Below the pieces are notes generated by a model. It was given only the letters and a program-made list of their open reading frames with translations, did not search any database and was not told the origin of the DNA. The position numbers were made by a program, and so were the translations under genes. Below, in pieces: positions 1 to 6,556 of a stretch of 9,714 nucleotides of DNA. The stretch's first letter is position 1, and every line of letters starts with the position of its first letter. The DNA lies in the NCBI GenBank assembly GCA_035304345.1, contig DATGQE010000063.1, positions 1 through 9,714 on the forward strand. The letters are read 5' to 3'. This DNA is from IDS-8 sp035304345. GTDB taxonomy: Bacteria > Pseudomonadota > Gammaproteobacteria > Steroidobacterales > Woeseiaceae.

Positions 1-7
1 CCGGCGC

Positions 8-835
8 TCATTTCTCGGCGACGACGTAGGCGATCCACGCGAGGTCGGCGACGCCCTTCTCGTCCGGCGTGAACTCGCCGTTGCCCTCGCCGTCCTCGTC
101 CTCGCCCTCCCAGTACACCGTGGCCTTCTTGAACCCGGCCTCGAGCAGGAGCTCGCGGATCTCCGGCGCGGTCCAGAGGCGCCACTCGTAGCTGAAGGCC
201 TTCTTGATCTTCGAGCCGTCGGGAAACTTGAAGTGGATGTGGCAGCGCACGTAGTGCGTGACCGGGTGGAACTCGGCCTGGTGCCAGATGTAGGTGAAGT
301 TCTTGTACTTCGTCTTCTCCTTCGTTTCCTCCTGCGCCTCCGGCCCGCCGTACATGTCGAGAAACAGCACACCGTCGTCCGTCAGCGCATCGTAACAGCG
401 CTTGAAGTACGTGCGCATGCGGTCCCGCGTGTCGAAGATGAAGTAGCTGAAGTTCAGTGCCGCAATGACGTCGACCGGCGGCGTCTCCACCGTCATCACG
501 TCCGACTCGAGGAGCTGCACCCGCGCCTGGTCTTCGGGGGACAGCCGGCCGACGCGATTCTTGCGGCCCCACTCGAGCACCGACGGGTCGATGTCGACGC
601 CGATGGCGCGGAATTCCTTGCCCTGCCGCACCCACTGGCAGCAGGCGCTCGCGGTGCCGCAGAAGTCCTCCCGGAACACGTGCGCGGTGCGTCCACGCAG
701 CTCGCGAAACGTGGTCTGGAGGAATTCCACCTCCATTTCGACGTCCTGCACCGCCTCCTCGTAGAGCTCGTAGATGTCGGCCTTTTCGGCCATGGTTCTG
801 CGGCGATCGACGACGGAAGCGGACTTGGCGCTCAT
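8..835 (-). CDS. class I SAM-dependent methyltransferase, substrate unknown
   Basis: A 275-residue protein that reads as a cytoplasmic Rossmann-fold methyltransferase using S-adenosylmethionine. Seen in the sequence: a motif-I position with REDFCGTA (about residues 55-62), an unusual version of the usual acidic-glycine-rich loop; the acidic strand-2 end GVDIDPSV (79-86), expected to hold the SAM ribose; SDV (111-113); and NFSYFIFD (128-135) followed by a strand LTDDGVLFLDMYGG (151-164). The C-terminal half carries a WTAPEIRELLLEAGF segment (221-235), typical of the last helix before the final strands in this superfamily. I chose the ATG at 835 because GGAG lies 5 nt upstream; an in-frame ATG 69 nt further upstream and another at 793 lack a good ribosome site. 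A TACAAT hexamer (minus strand, 879-874) could be a -10 box, but no -35 was found. It lies downstream of and parallel to the receptor gene. Nothing links it to inositol metabolism, and the substrate cannot be named. Confidence 0.85.
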   Translation of the reverse strand: MSAKSASVVDRRRTMAEKADIYELYEEAVQDVEMEVEFLQTTFRELRGRTAHVFREDFCGTASACCQWVRQGKEFRAIGVDIDPSVLEWGRKNRVGRLSPEDQARVQLLESDVMTVETPPVDVIAALNFSYFIFDTRDRMRTYFKRCYDALTDDGVLFLDMYGGPEAQEETKEKTKYKNFTYIWHQAEFHPVTHYVRCHIHFKFPDGSKIKKAFSYEWRLWTAPEIRELLLEAGFKKATVYWEGEDEDGEGNGEFTPDEKGVADLAWIAYVVAEK

Positions 836-961
836 GGATGCTCCATTCGAGGGGGAACTGCGATGAGCCGCGAATTGTAATCGAAGGCGAGGTGCACCCG
901 CCACCGGCGGGAACGGGCAGGCGGGCCGGCTGCCCGGAGCGGCAGCCGGACTGTGACGGTT
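836..961. other. intergenic gap with tandem GC hairpins
   Basis: This 126-bp gap separates the receptor stop codon from the methyltransferase start. It contains a 9-bp perfect stem (926-949), a smaller stem CCCGCC/GGCGGG with a 3-nt loop (897-911), the Shine-Dalgarno of the methyltransferase (841-844 on the minus strand) and a possible -10 hexamer (874-879). There is no sign of a small gene. Confidence 0.6.
926..949 (-). terminator. GC-rich hairpin behind the receptor gene, possible terminator
   Basis: CCGGCTGCC (926-934) and GGCAGCCGG (941-949) pair perfectly with a 6-nt loop. The stem begins 12 nt after the receptor stop codon on the minus strand. No run of U follows it, so a classical intrinsic terminator is not shown; it may be a weak terminator or a 3'-end stabilising stem. 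Confidence 0.45.
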
Positions 962-3331
962 TCAGAAGTTGTAGCGCAGCGTGAGCTGGTAGAACGGCGT
1001 CGATTCCTCGTGCTCGATCTCGAACTCGTCGAGCTCGCCGTCCGAGATCGGACCGTCGAAATTCTGTTCGGCCTGCAGGGTCCGATCGTCGAGGAGGTTG
1101 CTGCCGGTCAGGCGCGCGACGAGGCGATCGTTGAAAAAGCGCTTCTCGATGAAGATCTCGAGGTTACCGTCCTGCACACCGGTCTCGATCTCGTCCAGCA
1201 GGTACTGGTAGAACCGCCCCTGCTTCTGGAAGCTCGCGCCCATACTCATCCGCCAGGCCGGAATGGCCTGGGTGAGCCCGACGTTGTAGACGAAGACGGG
1301 CTGGCGGTCGATCCTGACGTCGCTCAGGCCGGAGAACACGTCCGTCTTCTCGGAATATAGCCGGGTGTAGTTGGCGTAGAAGCCGGTCTCCTCGAGGCCG
1401 AACATCGAGAGCGGCGTGCTCAAGTCGAACTCGTAGCCCCAGACCTCCCCGTCACCCACGTTCATGAACGTGTAGTCGCTGCCGCCGTCGTCGTTCTCCG
1501 GACCGCGGACGAGCTGGATGAGATCCTTGATGTCGCGGTAGAAGACGTTGATGCCGGCGATGCCGCGATCCGGGAGCTCGAACTCGACGCCGAGGTCGAC
1601 GCCGTCCGACGTCTCGATGTCGAGGTCCGGGTTGCCGCGCGTCACGTCGTCGTCGTCCGGCGAATCGAACTGGGCGAACGGGATGCGCTGGTTGAAGTCG
1701 GGTCGCCGTACCGTGCGCGCATAGCTCGCGCGGAGCGTGGCCCGGTCGTGGAACTCCCAGCGCAGGTGCACGGAAGGATTGAGGTCGCTTTCGGACACCG
1801 AGCGCGTGCTCCTGACCCCGGCCACCAGGCCGGTGAGATCCGTGCTGGTGTGCTCGAAGCGCAGACCGGTCTCCAGGGTCAGGCGATCGGTCAGGCTGAG
1901 ATCGAGCAACGCGAAGACGTCTATGCGGTCCTCTTCGATGCTGAATTCTCCGCCGTTGTCGGTCGGCTCCGGATCGGTCAGGACGCCGTCGTCGAACTCG
2001 GCCTCGACCTGGGTCACGTCCCGGCTCTTGAACTTCGATTGCACGCCGAGTTTGAAGCTGCCGTCGTCGGCGCCGATCGCCGCGGCGAAGCCGGGCACGT
2101 GAAACTCGATGTCGGCATTGGCCTGGAATTCCTCGTCGAAGCTGGCGATCGTTTCGACGGAGTCCGGCTCCAGGCCGAACGGCGCCACTGTGGGATCGTC
2201 GAGGAAGGACGCCTCGGTGGGCAGCGGGCCGGCCACGTCCTCGGCGTCGATTTCGCTGTTCAGCGTGAAGATGTCGTTGTCGAAGCGCCCATACGCGATG
2301 CCGCCCGAGACGGTGACGGCGTCGGTCCAGTGGTGCGTGAGGTCCAGCGCCACGCCCCAGTTCTCCTGGTCGAACTCGGTGTCTTCGGACTCGAGCGCCA
2401 CCAGGTTGTCCGGGGAGTCTTCCCATATCAGCGTGTCCTGGCGCTCCGTGCGATCGGTGTCGATCCAGTAGCCGGTCAGCGCGAGCGAGGTGCGGTCGCT
2501 GATGCGGAAATCGAGATCGCCGTGGAAGGATTTGTCCAGGTTCTCGCGCACGTCGCTCTCGACGCTCCGTTCCTCGCCGTCGGTGATGACCGAGTCCGCG
2601 CCGTTCTTCGCGAACAGACGCAGTGCGTCGTCGAGCGTACCGCGGTCGGACGTGAACACCTCCTGGATCGTCAGCTTCGGGTTGAAACGCTCCTGCACGT
2701 TGGCCGTGACCGACCAGGCCAGCCGCTCGTCGTCGCTGCGTCCCGCGTAGCTGAAGCCGCCGGCGCCGAAATTGCCGCCGCGCGTATCTTCCACGTAGTG
2801 CAGGATGGAGCCTCGCACGGAGCCGCCCGGCGGCAGCGTCGCGCCGTTCTTCAGGATGATGTTGATGGTGCCGCCGATGCCCTGGCTGTCGATGTCGGCG
2901 CTCGGGCTGCGGATGATCTCCACGCGGTCGACGAGCTCCGCGGGAATGCGATCGACCAGCACGGAGCGCTCGGTGGCGCTCTCGCCGCCGGCGTCGGGGA
3001 CCGGCTTGCCGTTGATCAGCACCTGCGTGAAGCCGAAGCCCATGCCGCGGAGCTGCGGCGACTCGCGTTCCCCGACGTCGCTGGTGAAGGCGACGCCCGG
3101 CACGCGTTTCAACATGTCGCCGACCGAGATCGGCTCGAGCTGCTGGAAGAAGTCGAGTCCGTAGGTGAGCTCCGGCGCCACGGCTTCGGTGCGGTTGCGC
3201 ATCGGAACCTGCCCGGTCACCACGATCTCTTCGAGCTCCGTGTCCTGGGCAACGGCCGGCATGCCGGCGGTGAGGCTCAGGCCGAGCCCGAGAACGGGCG
3301 CGAGGAACCGCCTGGGTTTGCTGCTGTGCAC
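962..3331 (-). CDS. TonB-dependent outer-membrane receptor, probable inositol-related substrate
   Basis: A 789-residue outer-membrane active transporter, energised by TonB-ExbBD from the inner membrane. Seen: a signal peptide (basic MHSSKPRRF, then a hydrophobic stretch, likely cleaved after AVA at 26-28); a TonB box EEIVVTG (34-40); a plug domain (about 48-163) with the typical SVGDMLKRVPGV, LRGMGFGFTQVLINGKPV and the RVEIIRSPSADIDSQGIGGTINIILK ending; then a long beta-barrel finishing with LTLRYNF, whose terminal Phe is the usual outer-membrane assembly signal. Barrel loops are rich in Asp and Glu, for example residues around SPDDDDVTRG. The start is GTG at 3331, supported by GGAGGGGGGG 7 nt upstream; no suitable ATG precedes the signal peptide. 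The length is normal for the family. It is divergent from an inositol operon led by an RpiR regulator and has its own promoter overlapped by a palindrome, so uptake of an inositol or inositol conjugate is inferred. Iron-siderophore or other carbohydrate substrates remain possible. Confidence 0.93.
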   Translation of the reverse strand: MHSSKPRRFLAPVLGLGLSLTAGMPAVAQDTELEEIVVTGQVPMRNRTEAVAPELTYGLDFFQQLEPISVGDMLKRVPGVAFTSDVGERESPQLRGMGFGFTQVLINGKPVPDAGGESATERSVLVDRIPAELVDRVEIIRSPSADIDSQGIGGTINIILKNGATLPPGGSVRGSILHYVEDTRGGNFGAGGFSYAGRSDDERLAWSVTANVQERFNPKLTIQEVFTSDRGTLDDALRLFAKNGADSVITDGEERSVESDVRENLDKSFHGDLDFRISDRTSLALTGYWIDTDRTERQDTLIWEDSPDNLVALESEDTEFDQENWGVALDLTHHWTDAVTVSGGIAYGRFDNDIFTLNSEIDAEDVAGPLPTEASFLDDPTVAPFGLEPDSVETIASFDEEFQANADIEFHVPGFAAAIGADDGSFKLGVQSKFKSRDVTQVEAEFDDGVLTDPEPTDNGGEFSIEEDRIDVFALLDLSLTDRLTLETGLRFEHTSTDLTGLVAGVRSTRSVSESDLNPSVHLRWEFHDRATLRASYARTVRRPDFNQRIPFAQFDSPDDDDVTRGNPDLDIETSDGVDLGVEFELPDRGIAGINVFYRDIKDLIQLVRGPENDDGGSDYTFMNVGDGEVWGYEFDLSTPLSMFGLEETGFYANYTRLYSEKTDVFSGLSDVRIDRQPVFVYNVGLTQAIPAWRMSMGASFQKQGRFYQYLLDEIETGVQDGNLEIFIEKRFFNDRLVARLTGSNLLDDRTLQAEQNFDGPISDGELDEFEIEHEESTPFYQLTLRYNF

Positions 3332-3338
3332 GATTCGT

Positions 3339-3348
3339 CCCCCCCTCC
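3339..3348 (-). promoter_or_regulatory. ribosome binding site deciding the GTG start of the receptor
   Basis: On the minus strand GGAGGGGGGG lies 7 nt before the GTG at 3331. This very strong purine tract is the reason for accepting GTG as the start. Confidence 0.7.
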
Positions 3349-3402
3349 GCTCACGGCGTCATCCGGATGCTCCCATCCGGGCAGTGACGGTTTCGTGACT
3401 GG

Positions 3403-3432
3403 AGTATAGAACAGAAATTTTGTACTATGCAA
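3403..3432 (-). promoter_or_regulatory. sigma70-type promoter of the receptor gene
   Basis: On the minus strand TTGCAT (3432-3427; 4 of 6 to TTGACA) and TATACT (3408-3403; 5 of 6 to TATAAT) are 18 nt apart. Transcription would start near 3396, giving a leader of about 65 nt before the GTG. This is the best promoter match I could find in the divergent region, and it sits in its most AT-rich part. Confidence 0.6.
3406..3428. promoter_or_regulatory. 23-bp imperfect palindrome, probable operator
   Basis: Half-sites ATAGAACA (3406-3413) and TGTACTAT (3421-3428) are symmetric about 3417. Including inner bases, 9 of 11 pairs match. The palindrome fills the spacer of the receptor promoter and touches both the -10 and -35 boxes, the standard position for a repressor site. 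The adjacent RpiR-family regulator is the natural candidate to bind it, but that is inference. Confidence 0.55.
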
Positions 3433-3434
3433 AT

Positions 3435-3452
3435 ATGGAATGGATTTTTCAT
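3435..3452. promoter_or_regulatory. second dyad, GGAA-N6-TTTC, possible IolR-type operator
   Basis: ATGGAA (3435-3440) and TTTCAT (3447-3452) are inverted with one mismatch and a 6-bp centre. The core GGAA-N6-TTTC differs by one base from GGAA-N6-TTCC, the site I recall for the RpiR-type inositol repressor IolR of Sinorhizobium meliloti. It lies immediately upstream of the receptor promoter and on the operon side of the region, so it could serve either or both directions. Confidence 0.4.
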
Positions 3453-3539
3453 AACGGCCCGTGCGCCGCGCCGGGGGCCAGGCCCGGTCATCGCCGGGAA
3501 CCGTTCTAGAATGTGGGACTTGTGGGACACGAACCGGAC

Positions 3540-4418
3540 ATGGACACGGCCACTTCGCGCGGGCAGCACCTGAGCGCCCCGCGGGACGTCGAGCAGCTCC
3601 GGGCGGCGATCGTCGCCCGCCACGACGAGCTCTCCCCGCGGCTCCGGCAGGTGGCGCAGTACGTGCTCGACCACCCCAACGACATGGGGCTGCAGACGCT
3701 CGCCGTGATCGCGGAACGTTCCGGCGTGCAGGCCTCCACCATCGTGCGTTTCGCCAAGGCGTTCGGTTACGAAGGCGCGAGCGACATGCAGCGGCTGTTC
3801 CGCGAAGAGCTCATCAACTCCTCGCCCAGCCCGAGCTATGCCGAGCGCATCCGGCAGTTCAAGGAGCGCACCGGCGACCGCCAGGACCTGGCGCCGGGCG
3901 AGCTGCTGCACGAATTCGCCTCCGCCAACATCATCGCGCTCGAGCACATGAAGGACACGATTGCCGATGCGCAACTCGAGCGCTCCATCGAGCTCATCGA
4001 GCGCGCGAGGGCGGTTCACCTCGTCGGGCTGCGCCGCTCGTTCCCGGTGGCGGCGTACATGGCATATGCCCTCCGTCGCGTGGAGAAGCCGGCCCACCTC
4101 ATCGACGGGCTCGCCGGCCTGCTGGACGACCAGGGTTCGATGGTCACCGAAAACGACCTCCTGGTCGCGGTGAGCTTCAAGCCCTACGCCGACGAAACCG
4201 CCCGCATCGCCGCGCGGGCGAAGGCGAGCGGCGCATCCGTGATCGCGTTCAGCGACAGCCGGCTCAGCCCCATCGCCCGCGATGCCGACGTGGCGTTCGA
4301 GATCCGGGACGCCGAGGTGCGCCAGTTCCGCTCGCTCACCGCCTCGCTGTGCCTCGCGCAGACGCTCGTCATCGGTTACGCGCAGCGCCTCGAGAAGCAG
4401 AAGGCCGAACGCCGATGA
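3540..4418 (+). CDS. iolR: RpiR-family transcriptional regulator of inositol catabolism
   Basis: A 292-residue DNA-binding regulator. Seen: an N-terminal RpiR helix-turn-helix domain (about 15-91), with LSPRLRQVAQYVLDHP leading into the recognition region TLAVIAERSGVQASTIVRF (53-71); then a SIS sugar-phosphate-binding domain (about 148-275), with VHLVGLRRSFPVAAYMAYAL, LLVAVSFKPYADETARIAARAK and ASVIAFSDSRLSPIARDAD. In this family the SIS domain senses a phosphorylated sugar; for inositol regulators an intermediate such as phosphorylated 2-deoxy-5-keto-gluconate is a likely inducer. I chose ATG 3540; a GTG at 3513 in frame would add nine residues, and neither has a strong ribosome site. It is the first gene of the operon and overlaps iolG by 4 nt (ATGA), so it probably regulates itself. 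The name rests on family plus context, not on residues unique to IolR. Confidence 0.85.
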   Translation: MDTATSRGQHLSAPRDVEQLRAAIVARHDELSPRLRQVAQYVLDHPNDMGLQTLAVIAERSGVQASTIVRFAKAFGYEGASDMQRLFREELINSSPSPSYAERIRQFKERTGDRQDLAPGELLHEFASANIIALEHMKDTIADAQLERSIELIERARAVHLVGLRRSFPVAAYMAYALRRVEKPAHLIDGLAGLLDDQGSMVTENDLLVAVSFKPYADETARIAARAKASGASVIAFSDSRLSPIARDADVAFEIRDAEVRQFRSLTASLCLAQTLVIGYAQRLEKQKAERR

Positions 4419-5404
4419 TCCGCCTGTCGCTGTTCGGCGCGGGGCGCATCGGACGCATCCACGCGGCGAACGCGGCCGCTCACCCGGACGCGGAGCTCCG
4501 CTTCATCGTGGACGTCGATGCGCGCGCGGCGGAAGAGCTCGCGCGTGCCACCGGCGCGCAGGCGGCCGATGCCGCAACGGCACTCGCGGGGGGCGTCGAC
4601 GCCGTGCTCGTCGCGAGCTCCACGGACACGCACCTGCCGCTGATCGAGGCGGCCGCCCGCGCCGGCCTCCCCGTGCTCTGCGAGAAGCCGCTCGATCTCG
4701 ACACTGCCCGCGCGCGGCGCGCCGTCGAGGTCGCCGGGCAGGCGGGCATCCCGCTGTTCGTGGGCTTCAACAGGCGTTACGACCCGGGATTTCGCCGCAT
4801 CAAGGACGAGATCGCCGCCGGCGCGATCGGCCGGGTCGAGGTCGTGTCGATCACGAGCCGCGACCCCGCGCCGCCGCCGCTCGATTACGTGCGCCGCTCG
4901 GGCGGCCTCTTCCGCGACATGACGATCCACGACCTCGACATGGCGCGCTGGCTGCTCGGCGAGGAGCCGGTATCGGTGTTCGCGAGCGCGAGCACCCTCG
5001 TGGATCCGGCCATTGGCGCGGCGGGGGACGTGGATACCGCCGTGGTGGTGCTGCGCACCGCGAGCGGCGCGTTGTGCCAGGTCACGAACAGCCGCCGCTG
5101 CGCCTACGGCTACGACCAGCGTATCGAGGTGTTCGGTGCCGGCGGCATGCTGCGCGCCGACAACGAAACCGCCACGCGGGTCGAGCGCGCCGGGGCCGAC
5201 GGCTTCCTTTCGGAGCCCGCCCTGCCCTTTTTCCTCGAGCGGTACGGCGAGGCGTACCGGCGCGAGCTCGCCGATTTCCTGGCCGCGGTGGCGGGCGGCT
5301 CACCGGGACCGCTCGCGACCGGCGAGGACGGCGTGCGTGCGCTGGTGCTCGCCGAGGCCGCGGAAGCCGCGCGGCAGAGCGGGGCCGCGGCAGCGGTCGG
5401 CTGA
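4415..5404 (+). CDS. iolG: myo-inositol 2-dehydrogenase
   Basis: A 329-residue NAD-dependent Gfo/Idh/MocA oxidoreductase; in the known pathway it oxidises myo-inositol to 2-keto-myo-inositol in the cytoplasm. Seen: an N-terminal Rossmann motif GAGRIGRIHAAN (8-19), an acidic VDVDAR strand end for NAD ribose (32-37), the catalytic-lysine motif CEKPLD with K91, and GGLFRDMTIHDLDMARW (163-179) carrying D168 and H172. Together K91, D168 and H172 match the Lys-Asp-His set (K97, D172, H176) of Bacillus subtilis IolG. The length is normal for IolG. The ATG overlaps the regulator stop as ATGA, so translation is coupled to it; a 15-nt gap separates it from the next dehydrogenase. Context with iolB, iolC and iolD makes the substrate assignment strong, though activity on other inositol isomers is possible. 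Confidence 0.9.
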   Translation: MIRLSLFGAGRIGRIHAANAAAHPDAELRFIVDVDARAAEELARATGAQAADAATALAGGVDAVLVASSTDTHLPLIEAAARAGLPVLCEKPLDLDTARARRAVEVAGQAGIPLFVGFNRRYDPGFRRIKDEIAAGAIGRVEVVSITSRDPAPPPLDYVRRSGGLFRDMTIHDLDMARWLLGEEPVSVFASASTLVDPAIGAAGDVDTAVVVLRTASGALCQVTNSRRCAYGYDQRIEVFGAGGMLRADNETATRVERAGADGFLSEPALPFFLERYGEAYRRELADFLAAVAGGSPGPLATGEDGVRALVLAEAAEAARQSGAAAAVG

Positions 5405-5419
5405 CGGGAGAGTGACTTC

Positions 5420-6556
5420 ATGGCAGGTACGGGATTCGGGCTGATCGGCACCGGCTTCATGGGCCGCGCGCACGCGATCGCGCTCGCCTCCGTGGCGGCG
5501 GTGTTCGACGACATCGAGGCGCCGCGAGCGGCGTGCATCGCCGACGCCGACGAAGAGAGCGCGGCGGGCGCGGCGCGCGCCCTGCGCTTCGAGCGTGCCT
5601 GCGGCGACTGGCGTGCGCTCGTCGCGGATCCGGCCGTCGACGTCGTCGACGTGTGCACGCCGAATCACCTGCACTACGAGATGGCGCTCGCCGCCCTGGA
5701 AGCGGGCAAGCACGTCTTCTGCGAGAAGCCGCTCGCGCTCACCGTCGCCGAAGCCGAGCGGCTCGCGCGCGCCGCGCAGAGCGCCGGCGTCGTGCACGGC
5801 GTCGGCCTCAACTACACCACGAACCCGATGATCCGCACCGCCCGGGAGATCGTGACGTCGGGCGAGATCGGCGAGGTGCTGCATTTCAGCGGGCGTTACT
5901 TCGAGGACTACATGGCGTCGCCGGAGGCGCCGTTCACGTGGCGCTGCGAGCGACGCCTCGCGGGCAGCGGCGCGCTCGCGGACCTGGGCTCGCACCTCAT
6001 CAACATGATGCATTACCTCGTGGGCCGCCCGCGGGTGCTCGCCGCGGACACGAGCACGGCGATCCGCGAGCGGCGCCGCCCGGACGGAGTGATGCAGGTC
6101 GTGGAGAACGAGGACGTCGCGCGCGCGTTCATCGAGCTCGAATCGGGCGTGCCCGCCACGCTCGAGATCAGCCGGATCGCGACCGGGCGCAAGTGCGGGC
6201 TCGCGTTCGACCTCTTCGGCACCCGGGGCGCGCTGCGCTTCGACCAGGAGCGCATGAACGAGCTCGAGCTTTTCACCGGCGGCGAGGCACCCGGGCGCGC
6301 GGGCTACCGGACGCTGCTCGCGGGCCCGGCCCACGGCGACTACGCACGCTTCTGCCCCGCGCCGGGGCACGGGCTCGGCATCAACGACCTCAAGGTGATC
6401 GAGATGCACGACTTCATCCGGGCCGTGGAGCGCGGCGAGCGCTTCTACCCGGACTTCGACGAGGGACTCGCGGTGCAGCGCGTCATGCAGGCGATCGAGG
6501 ACGCGGCCGCGGAGCACTGCCGCGTCACCCTGGACTGGACGGCGGAAACATCATGA
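5420..6556 (+). CDS. second Gfo/Idh/MocA oxidoreductase, probably for another inositol isomer or derivative
   Basis: A 378-residue NAD(P)-dependent oxidoreductase. Seen: Rossmann motif GLIGTGFMGRAHA (7-19), CTPNHLHYEMALAALEAGKHVFCEKP (79-104) with catalytic K103, and GSGALADLGSHLINMMHYL (182-200) with D188 and H192, so the full catalytic triad is present. It is about 50 residues longer than the IolG next to it and differs in the substrate region (PFTWRCERRLAG, 171-182), so it is not a simple recent duplicate. The start ATG has GGGAGAG (5406-5412) upstream; the stop overlaps iolB by 4 nt. Embedded in the operon, it may oxidise scyllo- or chiro-inositol, a methyl-inositol, or the sugar part of an inositol glycoside. 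Related family members also act on other sugars such as levoglucosan or glucosides at C3, so the substrate is open. Confidence 0.85.
   Translation: MAGTGFGLIGTGFMGRAHAIALASVAAVFDDIEAPRAACIADADEESAAGAARALRFERACGDWRALVADPAVDVVDVCTPNHLHYEMALAALEAGKHVFCEKPLALTVAEAERLARAAQSAGVVHGVGLNYTTNPMIRTAREIVTSGEIGEVLHFSGRYFEDYMASPEAPFTWRCERRLAGSGALADLGSHLINMMHYLVGRPRVLAADTSTAIRERRRPDGVMQVVENEDVARAFIELESGVPATLEISRIATGRKCGLAFDLFGTRGALRFDQERMNELELFTGGEAPGRAGYRTLLAGPAHGDYARFCPAPGHGLGINDLKVIEMHDFIRAVERGERFYPDFDEGLAVQRVMQAIEDAAAEHCRVTLDWTAETS

Larger units (their letters stand above)
3332..3539. other. divergent control region between receptor and inositol operon
   Basis: This 208-bp region separates two divergent genes. 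Positions 3403-3452 are strikingly AT-rich against a GC-rich background. From left to right it holds the receptor ribosome site; a hairpin CCGGATG/CATCCGG with a 4-nt loop (3363-3380) that would lie in the receptor mRNA leader; an imperfect dyad CAGTGACG/CGTGACTG (3382-3401) over the predicted start of transcription; the receptor promoter with its palindrome; a second dyad (3435-3452); and a GC-rich segment (about 3453-3500) with a short CCGGG/CCCGG stem. The plus-strand promoter for the operon is not clear. TAGAAT at 3507-3512 resembles a -10 but has only a weak CGGTCA (3485-3490) as -35. Confidence 0.75.

Noticed and set aside
897..911. Small hairpin CCCGCC/GGCGGG as a second terminator.
   Set aside because: It has no U-run on either strand, and short GC stems of this kind are common by chance in GC-rich DNA.
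1748..3409. Long plus-strand open frame (553 codons) opposite the receptor.
   Set aside because: The minus strand has a signal peptide, TonB box, plug and barrel end; the plus frame shows no domain and has the composition of a shadow.
3420..3455. Possible plus-strand promoter using TTGTAC (3420) and CATAAC (3450).
   Set aside because: The spacing of 24 nt is too long and both hexamers are weak matches.
3512..3529. Tandem 9-mer TGTGGGACT / TGTGGGACA just before the regulator start.
   Set aside because: It is only two copies with one mismatch at the last base; it may be a slippage product and does not form a convincing operator or ribosome site.
3461..4414. In-frame extension upstream of iolG to 3461, and the antisense frame 3351-4097.
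   Set aside because: The extension runs through the regulator gene in another frame and reads as Arg/Pro/Ala-rich noise; the MIRLSLFGAGRIG start at 4415 with ATGA overlap is the natural N-terminus. The antisense frame crosses the control region and has no motifs.
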